Shown here: piece after piece, positions 34,916 to 44,788 of the stretch
Position numbering within the stretch: position 1 is the stretch's first letter
Layout of the letters: each line of letters begins with the position of its first letter
DNA from: Rhodospirillales bacterium
GTDB lineage: Bacteria; Pseudomonadota; Alphaproteobacteria; Rhodospirillales; JASLLZ01
Direction of reading: 5' to 3'
Assembly (NCBI GenBank): GCA_030754885.1
Contig: JASLZL010000010.1
Span: 1-53,862, forward strand
DNA: 53,862 bases
Notes under the pieces: model-generated
Databases searched by the model: none
Told to the model about the DNA's origin: nothing
What the model saw: only the letters and a program-made list of their open reading frames with translations
Position numbers and translations under genes: made by a program

Positions 34916-37063
34916 ATGTTCGAGGAATATAGGAAAGAGATAGACTGGGGCGGCCGCAAACTCGTCTTCGAGACCGGCAAGATCGCCCGCCAGGCCGACG
35001 GCGCCGTCATGGTGAGCTATGGCGAAACAAAGGTGTTGTGCACCGTGGTCGGCGAAGCCACGCCCAGAGCCGGGATCGATTTTTTCCCCCTGACCGTGAA
35101 CTATCAAGAAAAAACATTTGCCGCCGGCAAGATCCCAGGGGGGTTCTTCAAGCGCGAAGGCCGGCCCACCGAAAAGGACACTCTTGTCTCCAGGCTCATC
35201 GACCGCCCTATCCGGCCGCTGTTTGCCAAGGGCTACAACAATGAAACCCAGGTTATCTGCACCGTGCTGTCGCACGACATGGAGAACGATCCCGACATCG
35301 TCGCTTTGGTCGGTGCATCGGCGGCACTGACGCTTTCGGGCTTGCCCTTCCTGGGTCCCATCGGTGCGTGTCGGGTCGGCTACATTGATGGCGCCTACAA
35401 GTTGAACCCCCTGGTCGGAGAGATGGCCGACAGCGACCTCAACCTTGTCGTAGCCGGCACGACCGAAGGCGTGCTGATGGTCGAATCGGAGGCCAAGGAA
35501 CTATCCGAGGAAACGATGTTGGGTGCTGTCACCTTCGGGCACCAGGAATTTCAGCCCGTTATCAATGCGATCATCGAGCTGGCCGAAGCCTGCGCCAAGG
35601 AACCCCGCACGGTGCCCCAAGCGCCGGAAGGCACGGAGGCCCTTGCGCTCCGCGTCGCCGAAATTGCCGAGGCAGGCTTGCGCCAGGCCTATGGCGAAAC
35701 CGACAAAATCACCCGCCAGGAAAAGGTGGCCGAGGTTCGCGCCAAGGTGAGCGAAGAACTGGCGGCCGACGATCAGATCGATGCGGACCTGCGGGCTTCG
35801 GTAGTGCCGGGTGCCCTCAAGAGCCTTGAGAAGTCCATCGTGCGCAACGATATTCTGAAGACTGGCCGGCGCATCGACGGACGCGACACCAAGACCGTCC
35901 GCCCGATCTCGTGCGAGGTCGGCATCCTGCCCCGCACCCACGGCAGTGCGTTGTTCACCCGTGGCGAAACCCAGGCCCTGGTGGTAACCACCTTGGGCAC
36001 CGGCCAGGACGAACAGATCATGGATGCGCTCGACGGCGAATACCGTGAAAAGTTCATGCTGCATTACAACTTTCCGCCCTACTCGGTTGGCGAGGCCCGT
36101 TTCCTGCGCGGACCGGGGCGGCGTGAGATCGGCCACGGCAAGCTGGCATGGCGCGCCATTAATCCCTTGCTGCCCGACCCGGAAGCCTTTCCCTACACAA
36201 TCCGCGTGGTCTCGGAAATCACCGAGTCCAATGGTTCGTCATCGATGGCCTCGGTCTGCGGATCGTCACTCTCCATGATGGATGCCGGGGTGCCGCTAAA
36301 GGGGCCCGTCGCCGGCATTGCGATGGGACTGATCAAGGAGGCAGACGGCGTCGCCGTGCTGTCGGACATCATCGGTGATGAGGACCACCTGGGCGACATG
36401 GACTTCAAGGTTGCGGGCTCGGCCGAAGGCCTGACCTCATTGCAGATGGACATCAAGATCACCTCGATTACCGAGGACATCATGAAGCAGGCCCTGGCCC
36501 AGGCGCGCGACGGCCGCCTGCACATTCTCGATGAGATGGCAAAGGCGCTCACGGCGGCCCGCGAAGGGGTCAGCGAGAACGCCCCGCGCATCACCGTCAT
36601 CAACATCGCGAAGGATAAAATCCGCGAGGTCATCGGCCCGGGCGGCAAGATGATCCGTGAGATTTGCGAGGTCACGGGGGCCAAGATCGACATCGATGAC
36701 GACGGCACAGTCAAGGTTGCCGCCGTCGATCAGAAGGCCGGCGAGGCCGCCATGGAGTGGATTCGCGGCATCACCGCCGAACCCGAGATCGGCAAAATCT
36801 ATAACGGCAAGGTGGTAAAGACCGTCGATTTCGGTGCCTTCGTCAACTACATGGGGACGCGCGACGGCCTGGTTCATATCAGCCAGCTTGCCCCGAACCG
36901 GGTCGGCCAGACGACCGATGTCGTCAACGTCGGCGACGAGGTCAAGGTGAAGCTGATCGGAATCGACGATCGGGGCAAGGTAAAGCTGTCCATGAAGGTG
37001 GTCGACCAGAAGACCGGCGAAGAGATCAAAGACGAGCCGAAAAGGGAACCGGCGGCTAACTAA
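34916..37063 (+). CDS. pnp: Polynucleotide phosphorylase
   Basis: 3'-to-5' phosphorolytic exoribonuclease and degradosome component. The 715 residues show two RNase PH-like domains (GEILAEM is not here; the first has [53 protein letters not shown]). The second domain has [17 protein letters not shown] and [19 protein letters not shown] domain ([26 protein letters not shown]) and an S1 domain ([33 protein letters not shown]) follow. Last gene of the nusA-infB-rpsO run. Confidence 0.98.
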   Translation: MFEEYRKEIDWGGRKLVFETGKIARQADGAVMVSYGETKVLCTVVGEATPRAGIDFFPLTVNYQEKTFAAGKIPGGFFKREGRPTEKDTLVSRLIDRPIRPLFAKGYNNETQVICTVLSHDMENDPDIVALVGASAALTLSGLPFLGPIGACRVGYIDGAYKLNPLVGEMADSDLNLVVAGTTEGVLMVESEAKELSEETMLGAVTFGHQEFQPVINAIIELAEACAKEPRTVPQAPEGTEALALRVAEIAEAGLRQAYGETDKITRQEKVAEVRAKVSEELAADDQIDADLRASVVPGALKSLEKSIVRNDILKTGRRIDGRDTKTVRPISCEVGILPRTHGSALFTRGETQALVVTTLGTGQDEQIMDALDGEYREKFMLHYNFPPYSVGEARFLRGPGRREIGHGKLAWRAINPLLPDPEAFPYTIRVVSEITESNGSSSMASVCGSSLSMMDAGVPLKGPVAGIAMGLIKEADGVAVLSDIIGDEDHLGDMDFKVAGSAEGLTSLQMDIKITSITEDIMKQALAQARDGRLHILDEMAKALTAAREGVSENAPRITVINIAKDKIREVIGPGGKMIREICEVTGAKIDIDDDGTVKVAAVDQKAGEAAMEWIRGITAEPEIGKIYNGKVVKTVDFGAFVNYMGTRDGLVHISQLAPNRVGQTTDVVNVGDEVKVKLIGIDDRGKVKLSMKVVDQKTGEEIKDEPKREPAAN

Positions 37064-37100
37064 AGCGGCGGATGTTCGACGGGAGGCCATAGGCCGGGCC

Positions 37101-37859
37101 ATGGCGTCTTTTGGGCTTCCTCCCGTCATCGCCCATCGCGGCGCCGCCGGCGCCGCGCCTGAAAATACCTTAGCTGCCTTCCGGTTGGCCGCCGCCCATG
37201 GCGCCCCCTGGGTCGAGTTGGACGTGCGCATGAGCGCCGACGGGCAATGCGTCATCTTCCATGACGAGACCTTGGAAAGGGTGTGCGGGCGCCCGGACCG
37301 GGTCGATGAGACGCCACTGGCTGTCCTCCAAGACCTCGACGCCGGCTCGTGGTTCGATCCCGCCTTCGCCGATCAAACCATTCCCTCCCTGGAACAGGCT
37401 CTTGAGACCCTCGCCGAACGGGGCCTGGGGGTCGTAATTGAGATAAAGAAGGCGCCGGGTGCCGAAGCCCGGCTGGCCGACGGCGTCCTCAAGGCCTTGG
37501 CCGAACACTGGCCGGTGGCACCACCCGCGGTGATTGTCTCAAGCTTCGATGCAAAGATTGTTACGCAATTGAGAAATAGGGCGCCCGATGTGCCGCGCGC
37601 CCTAAATGGGCGTCGGTTTTCAGGCACCCTCTTGAACCGGGCCGAGGAACTGGATTGCGTGTCCCTCCACCTTCGCCATGACAGCCTGAGGCAGCCCGGC
37701 GTGACGCGGGTCAAGGACCGCGGCCTTCAACTCGCGGTGTGGTCGGTGGAGGACGGTGGTCGCGCGGGCGAGCTTTGGCGGTGGGGCGTCGATGCCATCA
37801 TCACCAGGACGCCGGACATCATCGTAGCCACCCGCCGCGACTATGAGCGCGCACCATAA
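37101..37859 (+). CDS. Glycerophosphodiester phosphodiesterase family protein
   Basis: Hydrolyses glycerophosphodiesters to glycerol-3-phosphate and an alcohol. The 252-residue TIM barrel has the family motifs AHRGAAGAAPENTLAAF, ELDVRMSADGQCVIFHDETLERV and VVIEIKKAPG, and the terminal pattern VWSVEDGGRAGELWRWGVDAIITRTPDI. No signal peptide is seen, so it is cytoplasmic, like UgpQ. It is 37 bp after pnp, but the function is unrelated. Confidence 0.92.
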   Translation: MASFGLPPVIAHRGAAGAAPENTLAAFRLAAAHGAPWVELDVRMSADGQCVIFHDETLERVCGRPDRVDETPLAVLQDLDAGSWFDPAFADQTIPSLEQALETLAERGLGVVIEIKKAPGAEARLADGVLKALAEHWPVAPPAVIVSSFDAKIVTQLRNRAPDVPRALNGRRFSGTLLNRAEELDCVSLHLRHDSLRQPGVTRVKDRGLQLAVWSVEDGGRAGELWRWGVDAIITRTPDIIVATRRDYERAP

Positions 37860-37991
37860 GACGAGAAATTTGGTCCCTGGGCTCGTTTTTTCACAATACA
37901 CTCTATATATACTACCTTAGCAGGCGTGCCGGAGAGACAAAGCAACAGCCGGCGCGAAGACCGGGTGACTTTACAACGGACTGAGAAGAAT

Positions 37992-38507
37992 TTGGATCGC
38001 AAGGACAGTTATACCCACGAGGATCTCCTGCGCTGCGGTCATGGCGAGTTATTCGGGCCGGGAAACGCCCAATTACCCCTCCCCCCGATGTTGATGATTG
38101 ACCGCATAACAAAGATCGCTGAGGACGGTGGCGCATACGGAAAAGGTGAGATCCTGGCCGAGATGGATATCAGACCGGACCTTTGGTTCTTTGGCTGTCA
38201 TTTCGAATCGGACCCGGTGATGCCGGGCTGCCTGGGCCTTGATGCCCTGTGGCAACTGGTCGGTTTCTTTCTCGGCTGGACCGGAGCACCGGGGCGTGGT
38301 CGGGCCTTGGGCGTCGGCGCCGTAAAGTTTACCGGCCAAGTTGAGCCTACAGCCAAGCGCATCGCCTATCGCCTTGATATCAAGCGCGTGGTCCGCCGCC
38401 AAGTGGCGTTGGCCTTCGCCGATGGATTAATGACGGTGGACGACCGCCCGATATACGAAGCCACGGGCCTGCGTGTCGGGGTATTCACCTCGACCGATGA
38501 AATGTGA
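37992..38507 (+). CDS. fabA: 3-hydroxydecanoyl-ACP dehydratase/isomerase
   Basis: Introduces the cis double bond in anaerobic unsaturated fatty acid synthesis. TTG 37992, with GAGAAG just upstream, gives 171 residues and puts the catalytic residues at His70 ([12 protein letters not shown]) and Asp84 (LGLDALWQ), the same numbering as E. coli FabA, which supports this start. GTG codons at 37926 and 37965 would add a non-conserved extension. An AT-rich promoter-like stretch (TATATATACT, 37904-37913) lies upstream. It ends 10 bp before fabB. Confidence 0.95.
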   Translation: MDRKDSYTHEDLLRCGHGELFGPGNAQLPLPPMLMIDRITKIAEDGGAYGKGEILAEMDIRPDLWFFGCHFESDPVMPGCLGLDALWQLVGFFLGWTGAPGRGRALGVGAVKFTGQVEPTAKRIAYRLDIKRVVRRQVALAFADGLMTVDDRPIYEATGLRVGVFTSTDEM

Positions 38508-38517
38508 CGAGGGTGAA

Positions 38518-39741
38518 ATGAGAAGAGTTGTCGTAACCGGCCTCGGGATCGTGTCCTCGATCGGCAATAACGCCGATCAGGTCGTCGAATCCCTGCGCCA
38601 GGGTAAGTCGGGCATCTCGCTAAGCCCCGAATACCGCGATATGGGGTTCCGCAGCCACCTTCACGGCAAGCCCGAGATTGACCTGGAAAACATCGTCGAC
38701 CGCAAGATGCTGCGCTTCATGGGCGACGGGGCGGCCTACAACTACGTCGCCATGAAAGAGGCCATTGCCGACGCCGGCTTGAGCGACGCCGAGGTTTCCA
38801 ACGAACGCACGGGCCTGATCGTGGGCTCGGGCGGGCCGTCGGTGCGCAGCCTGGTGATAGCCGCCGATACGGCGCGCCAGAAAAGCGCCAAGCGGGTCGG
38901 ACCCTTCGTCGTTCCGCGCGCCATGTCGAGTACCAATTCGGCGACGCTGGCCACCGCATTCAAGATCAAGGGCGTCAATTATTCGATCACCTCGGCCTGT
39001 TCGACCAGTTCGCACTGCATCGGCAATGCCGCCGAACTTGTCCAGATGGGTAAGCAAGATATCGTATTCGCCGGCGGCGGCGAGGAACTGGACTGGGCCT
39101 TGACGGTCATGTTCGACGCCATGCCGGCCCTGTCGTCGGACTTCAACGCCACGCCCGAGCGCGCTTCGCGCGCTTTCGACAGCAGCCGCGACGGCTTCGT
39201 CATCGCCGGCGGCGGCGGCGTCGTGGTCATTGAGGAACTGGAGCACGCGCAAGCGCGCGGCGCCAAGATTTACGCCGAGTTTTCCGGCTACGGCGCGACC
39301 TCGGACGGCCACGACATGGTGCAGCCGTCGGGCGAGGGCGCCGTGCGCTGCATGCGCATGGCGATGGAAAATCTCGACCAGCCGGTGGATTACATCAATA
39401 CCCATGGCACGTCGACGCCGGTCGGCGATACCAAGGAACTGGAAGCCCTGCGCCAGGTTTTCGAGACGCGCAACCGGATTCCGGCCTTCAATTCGACCAA
39501 GTCCCTGACCGGACACGCCCTGGGCGCCGCCGGGGTGCACGAGACCATCTACAGCCTGTTGATGATGGAAAACAACTTCCTCTGCATCTCCGCCAACGTC
39601 GAAGAGCTCGATCCGGCGGACGCCGACATGCCGATCGTGCTCGAACGCCAAGACGACGCCGAGATCAACTGCGTGCTCTCCAACAGTTTCGGCTTCGGCG
39701 GCACCAACGCCTCGCTCGCCTTCACCCGCCTCGACGGCTAA
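38518..39741 (+). CDS. fabB: 3-oxoacyl-ACP synthase I
   Basis: Condensing enzyme that extends the unsaturated chain made by FabA. The 407 residues carry the Cys-His-His triad: Cys161 in [12 protein letters not shown], His296 in [11 protein letters not shown] and His333 in [15 protein letters not shown]. The ATG follows GAGGGTGA. Pairing with fabA confirms the FabA/FabB unsaturated fatty acid route. The third gene often found here in alphaproteobacteria, fabI, is absent. Confidence 0.97.
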   Translation: MRRVVVTGLGIVSSIGNNADQVVESLRQGKSGISLSPEYRDMGFRSHLHGKPEIDLENIVDRKMLRFMGDGAAYNYVAMKEAIADAGLSDAEVSNERTGLIVGSGGPSVRSLVIAADTARQKSAKRVGPFVVPRAMSSTNSATLATAFKIKGVNYSITSACSTSSHCIGNAAELVQMGKQDIVFAGGGEELDWALTVMFDAMPALSSDFNATPERASRAFDSSRDGFVIAGGGGVVVIEELEHAQARGAKIYAEFSGYGATSDGHDMVQPSGEGAVRCMRMAMENLDQPVDYINTHGTSTPVGDTKELEALRQVFETRNRIPAFNSTKSLTGHALGAAGVHETIYSLLMMENNFLCISANVEELDPADADMPIVLERQDDAEINCVLSNSFGFGGTNASLAFTRLDG

Positions 39742-39852
39742 AGCGTTTCGTGAGGCTCGGCGCCCGGGAAGGGGCGCGGCCCGGCGGTCGAGTTTTCTTT
39801 CACCGAACTGGATGTTAATATCTGGGATGCCCGCCCGCCGCCGGGAAATCCC

Positions 39853-42768
39853 ATGTCATTGAGCCCGACCCTGAACCGATCCACCCCGCCCGCCGCCGGC
39901 GATGGGAGCTTGGCGGCGCGGCTTAAGCGCGAGATCGAGGGCGACGTGCTGTTCGATACCTTTTCGCGCGGGCGCTATTCGACCGACGCCTCGATCTACC
40001 GCATTGAACCCATCGGCGTCGTGGTACCGCGATCCGAAGACGATATCATCCGCGCCATCCAGATCGCGGTCGATGCCGGGGTGCCCGTCCTGCCGCGTGG
40101 CGCCGGCACCTCGCAATGCGGCCAGACCGTGGGTCGGGCCCTGGTCGTCGACGTCTCCAAGCACCTTAACGGCATTTTGGATTTCGATCCCGAAGCCCGG
40201 CGGGCGACGGTGCAGCCGGGCCTGGTGCTCGACCGGCTCAACGCCTATCTCAAGCCCCACGGCCTCTTTTTCCCAGTCGATGTCTCGACCTCGGCCCAGG
40301 CGACCATAGGCGGCATGGCGGGCAACAACTCTTGCGGCGCGCGGTCCATCCGCTATGGCAATATGGTGCACAACGTTCATGCCATAGACGCCGTCCTGGC
40401 TGACGGCAACCCGGTTCGCCTCGGCCCCGTGCCCGCCGACCTGGACGCCATCGAAGACCATGGGCGCGCTTTGGATCTGGCGCGGCACATGCGACTTCTC
40501 GGTGAGCGCGAGGCGGATGAGATCGCCCGGCGCTGGCCTAAGCTCCTGCGCCGCGTCGGCGGTTACAATATCGAGACCATTTCGCCCCAGGGCCACAACA
40601 TGGCTCACTTGCTGGTCGGTTCCGAAGGTACGCTCGCTTTCTTCCGCCGCATCGACGTGGACCTTCAGCCCATCCCGCCCCACAAGGTGCTTGGCGTCTG
40701 CCATTTCCCGACCTTCTACCAGGCCATGGAGATGACGCGCCACATCGTGGCCCTGGAACCGGCGGCGGTGGAGCTGGTCGACCGCACCATGATTGATCTG
40801 GCGCGCGACATCGCGGCCTATCGCCCGACCATTGAGGCCTTCGTCGATGGCGCGCTGGAAGCCCTTCTCTTGGTCGAATTCGCGGGCGAAAACGCCGAAG
40901 AACAGGCCCGCCGTCTTGCCGATTTGGTCGCCCTCATGGCCGACCACGGCTTCCCCGGCGCCGTCAAGGAGATCACCGACGCCTCCCTTCAGGGCCGCGT
41001 CTGGGCCGTGCGCAAGGCCGGCCTCAACATCATGATGTCGATGAAGGGTGACGGAAAGCCGGTATCGTTTATCGAAGATTGCGCAGTGGCCCTGGATGAC
41101 TTGGCCGACTACACCGACCGCCTGACCCGCGTCTTCGCCAAGCACGGTACCCGGGGCACTTGGTACGCCCATGCCTCGGTCGGGTGCCTGCACGTGCGCC
41201 CGGTGCTCAACATGAAGGACGGGACGGATGTGGCGAAAATGCGCGCCATCGCAGAGGAAGCCTTTGCCATGGTGCGCGAGTACAAGGGCTCGCACTCGGG
41301 CGAGCACGGCGACGGCCTGGTGCGCTCCGAATTCCTTGAGCCCATGTTGGGCCCCCGCATCGTCGGCGCCTTCAAAGAGGTGAAAGACGCCTTCGATCCA
41401 CATGGCACGTTCAATCCAGGCAAGATCGTCGATCCCACGTCCATGGACGACCGCTCGCTGTTCCGCTATCCGCCGGGCTACGCGGCCGAGGTGCCCGAAA
41501 CGGCCTTCGATTGGAGCGAATGGGGCGGCTTCGCCGGCGCCGTCGAAATGTGCAACAACAACGGCGAGTGCCGCAAACGGGCCGCCGGCGTAATGTGCCC
41601 GTCGTACCGGGCCACCAGCGACGAGAAACACCTGACCCGGGGCCGCGCCAATACGCTGCGTCTGGCGCTGGCCGGTCAACTGGGACCCGGCGCCCTGACG
41701 TCCGACGCCATGGCGAAGACGATGGAGCTTTGCGTCGGCTGCAAGGCCTGCAAGCGCGAGTGCCCGACGGGCGTCGACATGGCACGCATGAAGACTGAGT
41801 TCCTTTACCACTATCGCAAACGCCATGGCCTGCCGCTCCGCGAGCGAGTGATCGCCTTTTTGCCGCGTTATGCCCCCTGGGCGGCGCGCTTGGCTCCTCT
41901 CTTCAATGGTTTGGCGGGCGCGGGAAAGACGGCCCTGGGGCTAAGTGTCCGGCGCAGTCTTCCCGGCTGGCACCGCGACCGCTTCGCCCTACGCCGCGCC
42001 GCCGACGCAACACCGGGCGCGGTCGAGGGCCAAGTGGTCCTGCTGGCCGATACCTTCAATACATACTTTGAGCCCTCAAATGTGGAAGCGGCTCTCACTG
42101 TCTTAGAGGCGGCGGGCTATGACGTGCGCCTGGCAGCGCCGCCCGACGGCGGCCGGCCGCTTTGTTGCGGGCGGACCTTCCTCGCCGCCGGCCTGGTTGA
42201 CGAGGCACGCGCCGAGGCCCGGCGGACCATCGCGGCGCTCCGACCCTTCATCGAAAGAGACGTGCCAATCATCGGTCTGGAACCGTCGTGCCTGTTGACG
42301 CTCCGCGACGAGTTCACGGTGCTTGAACCCGGCGCTGAAACCCGGGTGCTGGCCGAACGGGCACAAATGTTTGAAGAATTCCTGGCCGGCGAGGACGCGG
42401 CGGGCCGCCTGCGCCTAAACCTAAAGCCCGTGGCGGGAAAGAAAGCCCTGCTGCACGGCCACTGCCATCAGAAGGCTTTCGATACCATGGCGGCGACCGA
42501 AAGTGCCCTTGCCCTCGTGCCCGATCTTGAGGTGGAAACGGTACAAGCAGGCTGCTGCGGCATGGCCGGCGCCTTCGGCTACCAGGCCAAGCATTTCGAT
42601 CTTTCGATGCGCATGGCGGAGATGGACCTGCTGCCCGCCGTGCGCGCCGCCGCCGACAATGTTCTGGTCGTCGCCGACGGCACCAGTTGCCGCCACCAAA
42701 TCAAAGACGGCGCCGGTCGCCCGGCGGTCCACGTCGCCAGAGTATTGGCCGAAGCGCTGGCCGACTAG
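39853..42768 (+). CDS. FAD-linked 2-hydroxyacid dehydrogenase fused to FeS/CCG domains
   Basis: A 971-residue GlcD-GlcF type fusion. The first half is a VAO-type FAD domain (PVLPRGAGTSQCGQTVGRALVVDVSKHLNG, about 75-105; GGMAGNNSCGARSIRYGN) with its oxidase C-terminal domain, which has AHASVGCLHVRPVLN and HSGEHGDGLVRSEF. From about 565 come two ferredoxin-like cluster motifs (CNNNGECRKRAAGVMCPSY; CVGCKACKRECPTG), then two cysteine-rich CCG domains (RPLCCGRTF near 769; AGCCGMAGAFGYQ near 899). This YdiJ-like layout occurs in membrane-linked D-lactate or D-2-hydroxyglutarate dehydrogenases. Substrate is not determined by what I can see. Confidence 0.88.
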   Translation: MSLSPTLNRSTPPAAGDGSLAARLKREIEGDVLFDTFSRGRYSTDASIYRIEPIGVVVPRSEDDIIRAIQIAVDAGVPVLPRGAGTSQCGQTVGRALVVDVSKHLNGILDFDPEARRATVQPGLVLDRLNAYLKPHGLFFPVDVSTSAQATIGGMAGNNSCGARSIRYGNMVHNVHAIDAVLADGNPVRLGPVPADLDAIEDHGRALDLARHMRLLGEREADEIARRWPKLLRRVGGYNIETISPQGHNMAHLLVGSEGTLAFFRRIDVDLQPIPPHKVLGVCHFPTFYQAMEMTRHIVALEPAAVELVDRTMIDLARDIAAYRPTIEAFVDGALEALLLVEFAGENAEEQARRLADLVALMADHGFPGAVKEITDASLQGRVWAVRKAGLNIMMSMKGDGKPVSFIEDCAVALDDLADYTDRLTRVFAKHGTRGTWYAHASVGCLHVRPVLNMKDGTDVAKMRAIAEEAFAMVREYKGSHSGEHGDGLVRSEFLEPMLGPRIVGAFKEVKDAFDPHGTFNPGKIVDPTSMDDRSLFRYPPGYAAEVPETAFDWSEWGGFAGAVEMCNNNGECRKRAAGVMCPSYRATSDEKHLTRGRANTLRLALAGQLGPGALTSDAMAKTMELCVGCKACKRECPTGVDMARMKTEFLYHYRKRHGLPLRERVIAFLPRYAPWAARLAPLFNGLAGAGKTALGLSVRRSLPGWHRDRFALRRAADATPGAVEGQVVLLADTFNTYFEPSNVEAALTVLEAAGYDVRLAAPPDGGRPLCCGRTFLAAGLVDEARAEARRTIAALRPFIERDVPIIGLEPSCLLTLRDEFTVLEPGAETRVLAERAQMFEEFLAGEDAAGRLRLNLKPVAGKKALLHGHCHQKAFDTMAATESALALVPDLEVETVQAGCCGMAGAFGYQAKHFDLSMRMAEMDLLPAVRAAADNVLVVADGTSCRHQIKDGAGRPAVHVARVLAEALAD

Positions 42769-42775
42769 GGATGCC

Positions 42776-43696
42776 CTATTCGGCCGCCTTGGCCGGCGTC
42801 AGGCCAAGATCGTCAAGGGCGGCGTGGAAGCGTGCCAGGTCCTCGCCCTCCATGGCGCGGAGCGGCAAGCGCGGCCAACCACCGGGGCGGCCCAGGTAGC
42901 GCATGGCATCCTTGATCGTCGCCGGATCGGTACCGGCGGATTCATAGATCAACTGGCCACAACGCATGAGGAAGTGTTGCAACGGCACGCCCTGTTCGTG
43001 GTCGCGCGCCATGGCCAGGTCATAGAGCTGGTGGGCGCGCCGCCCAACGAACTGGGGATTGCCGTCAACGAAGCCGTGCGCCCCCATGATGATGGCGGCG
43101 AAGCCCAATTTACGCGCCGGGCCAATGAAGATGCGCAAGCGGTCGCCGACCTGCTGGATAAGGTGCATGACAAGCTCCATATCGCCGGAGCTTTCCTTGA
43201 TCGAGACGATGTTGGCCATCTCGGTCAGGGTTTCGAACATGTCGACCGTCAGCTTGGCCGTTGCGCGGCGCGGATTGTTGTAGACCTTGATCGGCAAATC
43301 GACGGCGTCGGTGATGTGGGCGTAATGGGCCACGGTGTCGGCCGGCTTGGTCAGCATGAAATAGGGCGCCTCAATCATTGCCCCGTCGGCGCCCGCCTCC
43401 TTGGCCCACTTGGTGCGGCGGATGACCTCATGGGTCGAAATGCCGCCGGTGCCGGCGATGGCGGGCACCCGGCCCGCGACTTCCTCGACGCCGGCGGCGA
43501 TGACGCGGTCACGCTCTGCGTCGTTCATCAGGTGCGCCTCGCCGAAATGGCCGCAGATGACGACGCCGTGCGCCCCTTCGTCGATGGTCATGTTGATGTT
43601 GGCGCGCAGCAGCGCCTCGTCGATCTCGCCTTCCTTGGTGAAAGGCGTGACGATGGCGGGGAACGAACCCTGCCAGGGTACCCGGTGATTGCTCAT
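42776..43696 (-). CDS. Dihydrodipicolinate synthase family aldolase
   Basis: A 306-residue TIM-barrel lyase of the DHDPS/NAL superfamily. The Schiff-base lysine is Lys167 (IVSIKESSGD) and the catalytic tyrosine Tyr139 (KVYNNPRR). The usual GTTGE substrate loop is GHFGE here (49-53), so the paired threonines that relay protons in true DapA are His50 and Phe51; lysine biosynthesis is therefore unlikely. The start ATG follows GGGAGAAAA. It is convergent with the FAD/FeS gene (8 bp between stops) and may be co-regulated with it through hydroxy/oxo-acid metabolism, which is speculative. Confidence 0.85.
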   Translation of the reverse strand: MSNHRVPWQGSFPAIVTPFTKEGEIDEALLRANINMTIDEGAHGVVICGHFGEAHLMNDAERDRVIAAGVEEVAGRVPAIAGTGGISTHEVIRRTKWAKEAGADGAMIEAPYFMLTKPADTVAHYAHITDAVDLPIKVYNNPRRATAKLTVDMFETLTEMANIVSIKESSGDMELVMHLIQQVGDRLRIFIGPARKLGFAAIIMGAHGFVDGNPQFVGRRAHQLYDLAMARDHEQGVPLQHFLMRCGQLIYESAGTDPATIKDAMRYLGRPGGWPRLPLRAMEGEDLARFHAALDDLGLTPAKAAE

Positions 43697-43779
43697 TTTG
43701 TTTTCTCCCAAATGGATCGGCGACGTTGGCGCCATCATCATCCATGGCGTCGATGATTACAAGGCCCGGGCGGGGCCGT

Positions 43780-44688
43780 TCAAGAGATGTCGCGGGGTAT
43801 CGGCGGGACGGCCGTGAGGCGGTGCTCGCGGATGGCGATGTAGGTAACGGCGGAGAAAATCATCGCCCCGCCCAGCCAGATAGAAAGGTCGGGCACCTCG
43901 GCGAACAACAGATATCCGGCCAGCGCCGCCCAAATCAGCTTGGTGAAGTCGACCGGCATGATGGCGGTGACTTCTGCCTCCTTGAAGGCCTGGGCAAGGC
44001 ACAGGTGAGAGAGGGTGGCGAAGGTGCCGAGCAACGCCATCCAGCCCAGCTCTTCGATTGTTGGCGCACGCCAGTAGGGCAACGCCGCGATCAAAGCGAT
44101 GGGGGTGACGAAGAGCGTCGGGTATAGGGTCGCCGTCAGGCTCGATTCAGTGCGCGACAGGACCTTGATGACGATGATGGCGCTGCCCCAGGTCGCCGCC
44201 GACGCCAACATCAACAATGCGCCCGGATCGAGAGCACCGAAGCCCGGACGCAGGACGACCAGCACGCCGGCGAAACCGACGGCCAAGGCCGTGATGCGGC
44301 GCGCGCGGATGGCCTCGCCCAGGAACACCAGGGCAAGAAGGGTGGCGAACAAGGGGGAGGTAAAGAAAAGCGCCTGGACCGTCGCCATCGGGATCATGGA
44401 AAGCGCCATGAAGAACATCAACAGCACGGCACCTTGCAGGACGCCGCGCAGCGCGTGCAGGCCGAGGCGCTGGGTCTTGAAGGGCTCCAGGCCGTGGCGA
44501 AAGATCATCGGGGCCAGGACGAGGAGGCCGAAAACACAGCGGAAGAAGGCCATTTCGAAGGGATGGAGGTCGGACGAGAGGCCGCGCACGATGGCGTTGA
44601 CCCCGGTCGCACCAAGGGCGTTGCCAAGCATGAAGGCCATGCCGATCAGCGTGTTCGAACCGACACGCGGGGTCTTCAGCTGAACCAA
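43780..44688 (-). CDS. DMT-family (EamA) transporter
   Basis: A 302-residue inner-membrane protein with about ten hydrophobic helices and two EamA repeats, the first around FRCVFGLLVLAPMIF and FFMALSMIPMATVQALFFTSPLFATLLALVFLGEAI and the second around FKEAEVTAIMPVDFTKLIWAALAGYLLFAEVPD. Family members export amino acids, nucleosides or drugs; substrate unknown. TTG 44688 has AGAAAGG 7 nt upstream and gives the normal length. The frame runs further upstream without conserved sequence. Divergent from the rhodanese gene. Confidence 0.87.
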   Translation of the reverse strand: MVQLKTPRVGSNTLIGMAFMLGNALGATGVNAIVRGLSSDLHPFEMAFFRCVFGLLVLAPMIFRHGLEPFKTQRLGLHALRGVLQGAVLLMFFMALSMIPMATVQALFFTSPLFATLLALVFLGEAIRARRITALAVGFAGVLVVLRPGFGALDPGALLMLASAATWGSAIIVIKVLSRTESSLTATLYPTLFVTPIALIAALPYWRAPTIEELGWMALLGTFATLSHLCLAQAFKEAEVTAIMPVDFTKLIWAALAGYLLFAEVPDLSIWLGGAMIFSAVTYIAIREHRLTAVPPIPRDIS

Positions 44689-44788
44689 GGGAGAGCCTTT
44701 CTTCGACAGTCGGCCAACAGTGCCTTGCCGACCCCGTTGACACAAGATCGAACTTGGCCCGATCATGGGCCGCCTATCAGGAGGGACC

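Noticed and set aside
39856-41826. Long open frame antisense to the FAD/FeS oxidase (656 codons)
   Set aside because: No recognisable domain, and it covers conserved FAD and cluster motifs of the opposite strand.
42503-43756. 417-codon plus-strand frame over the DHDPS-like gene
   Set aside because: Overlaps two genes with clear motifs and encodes an unstructured-looking product.
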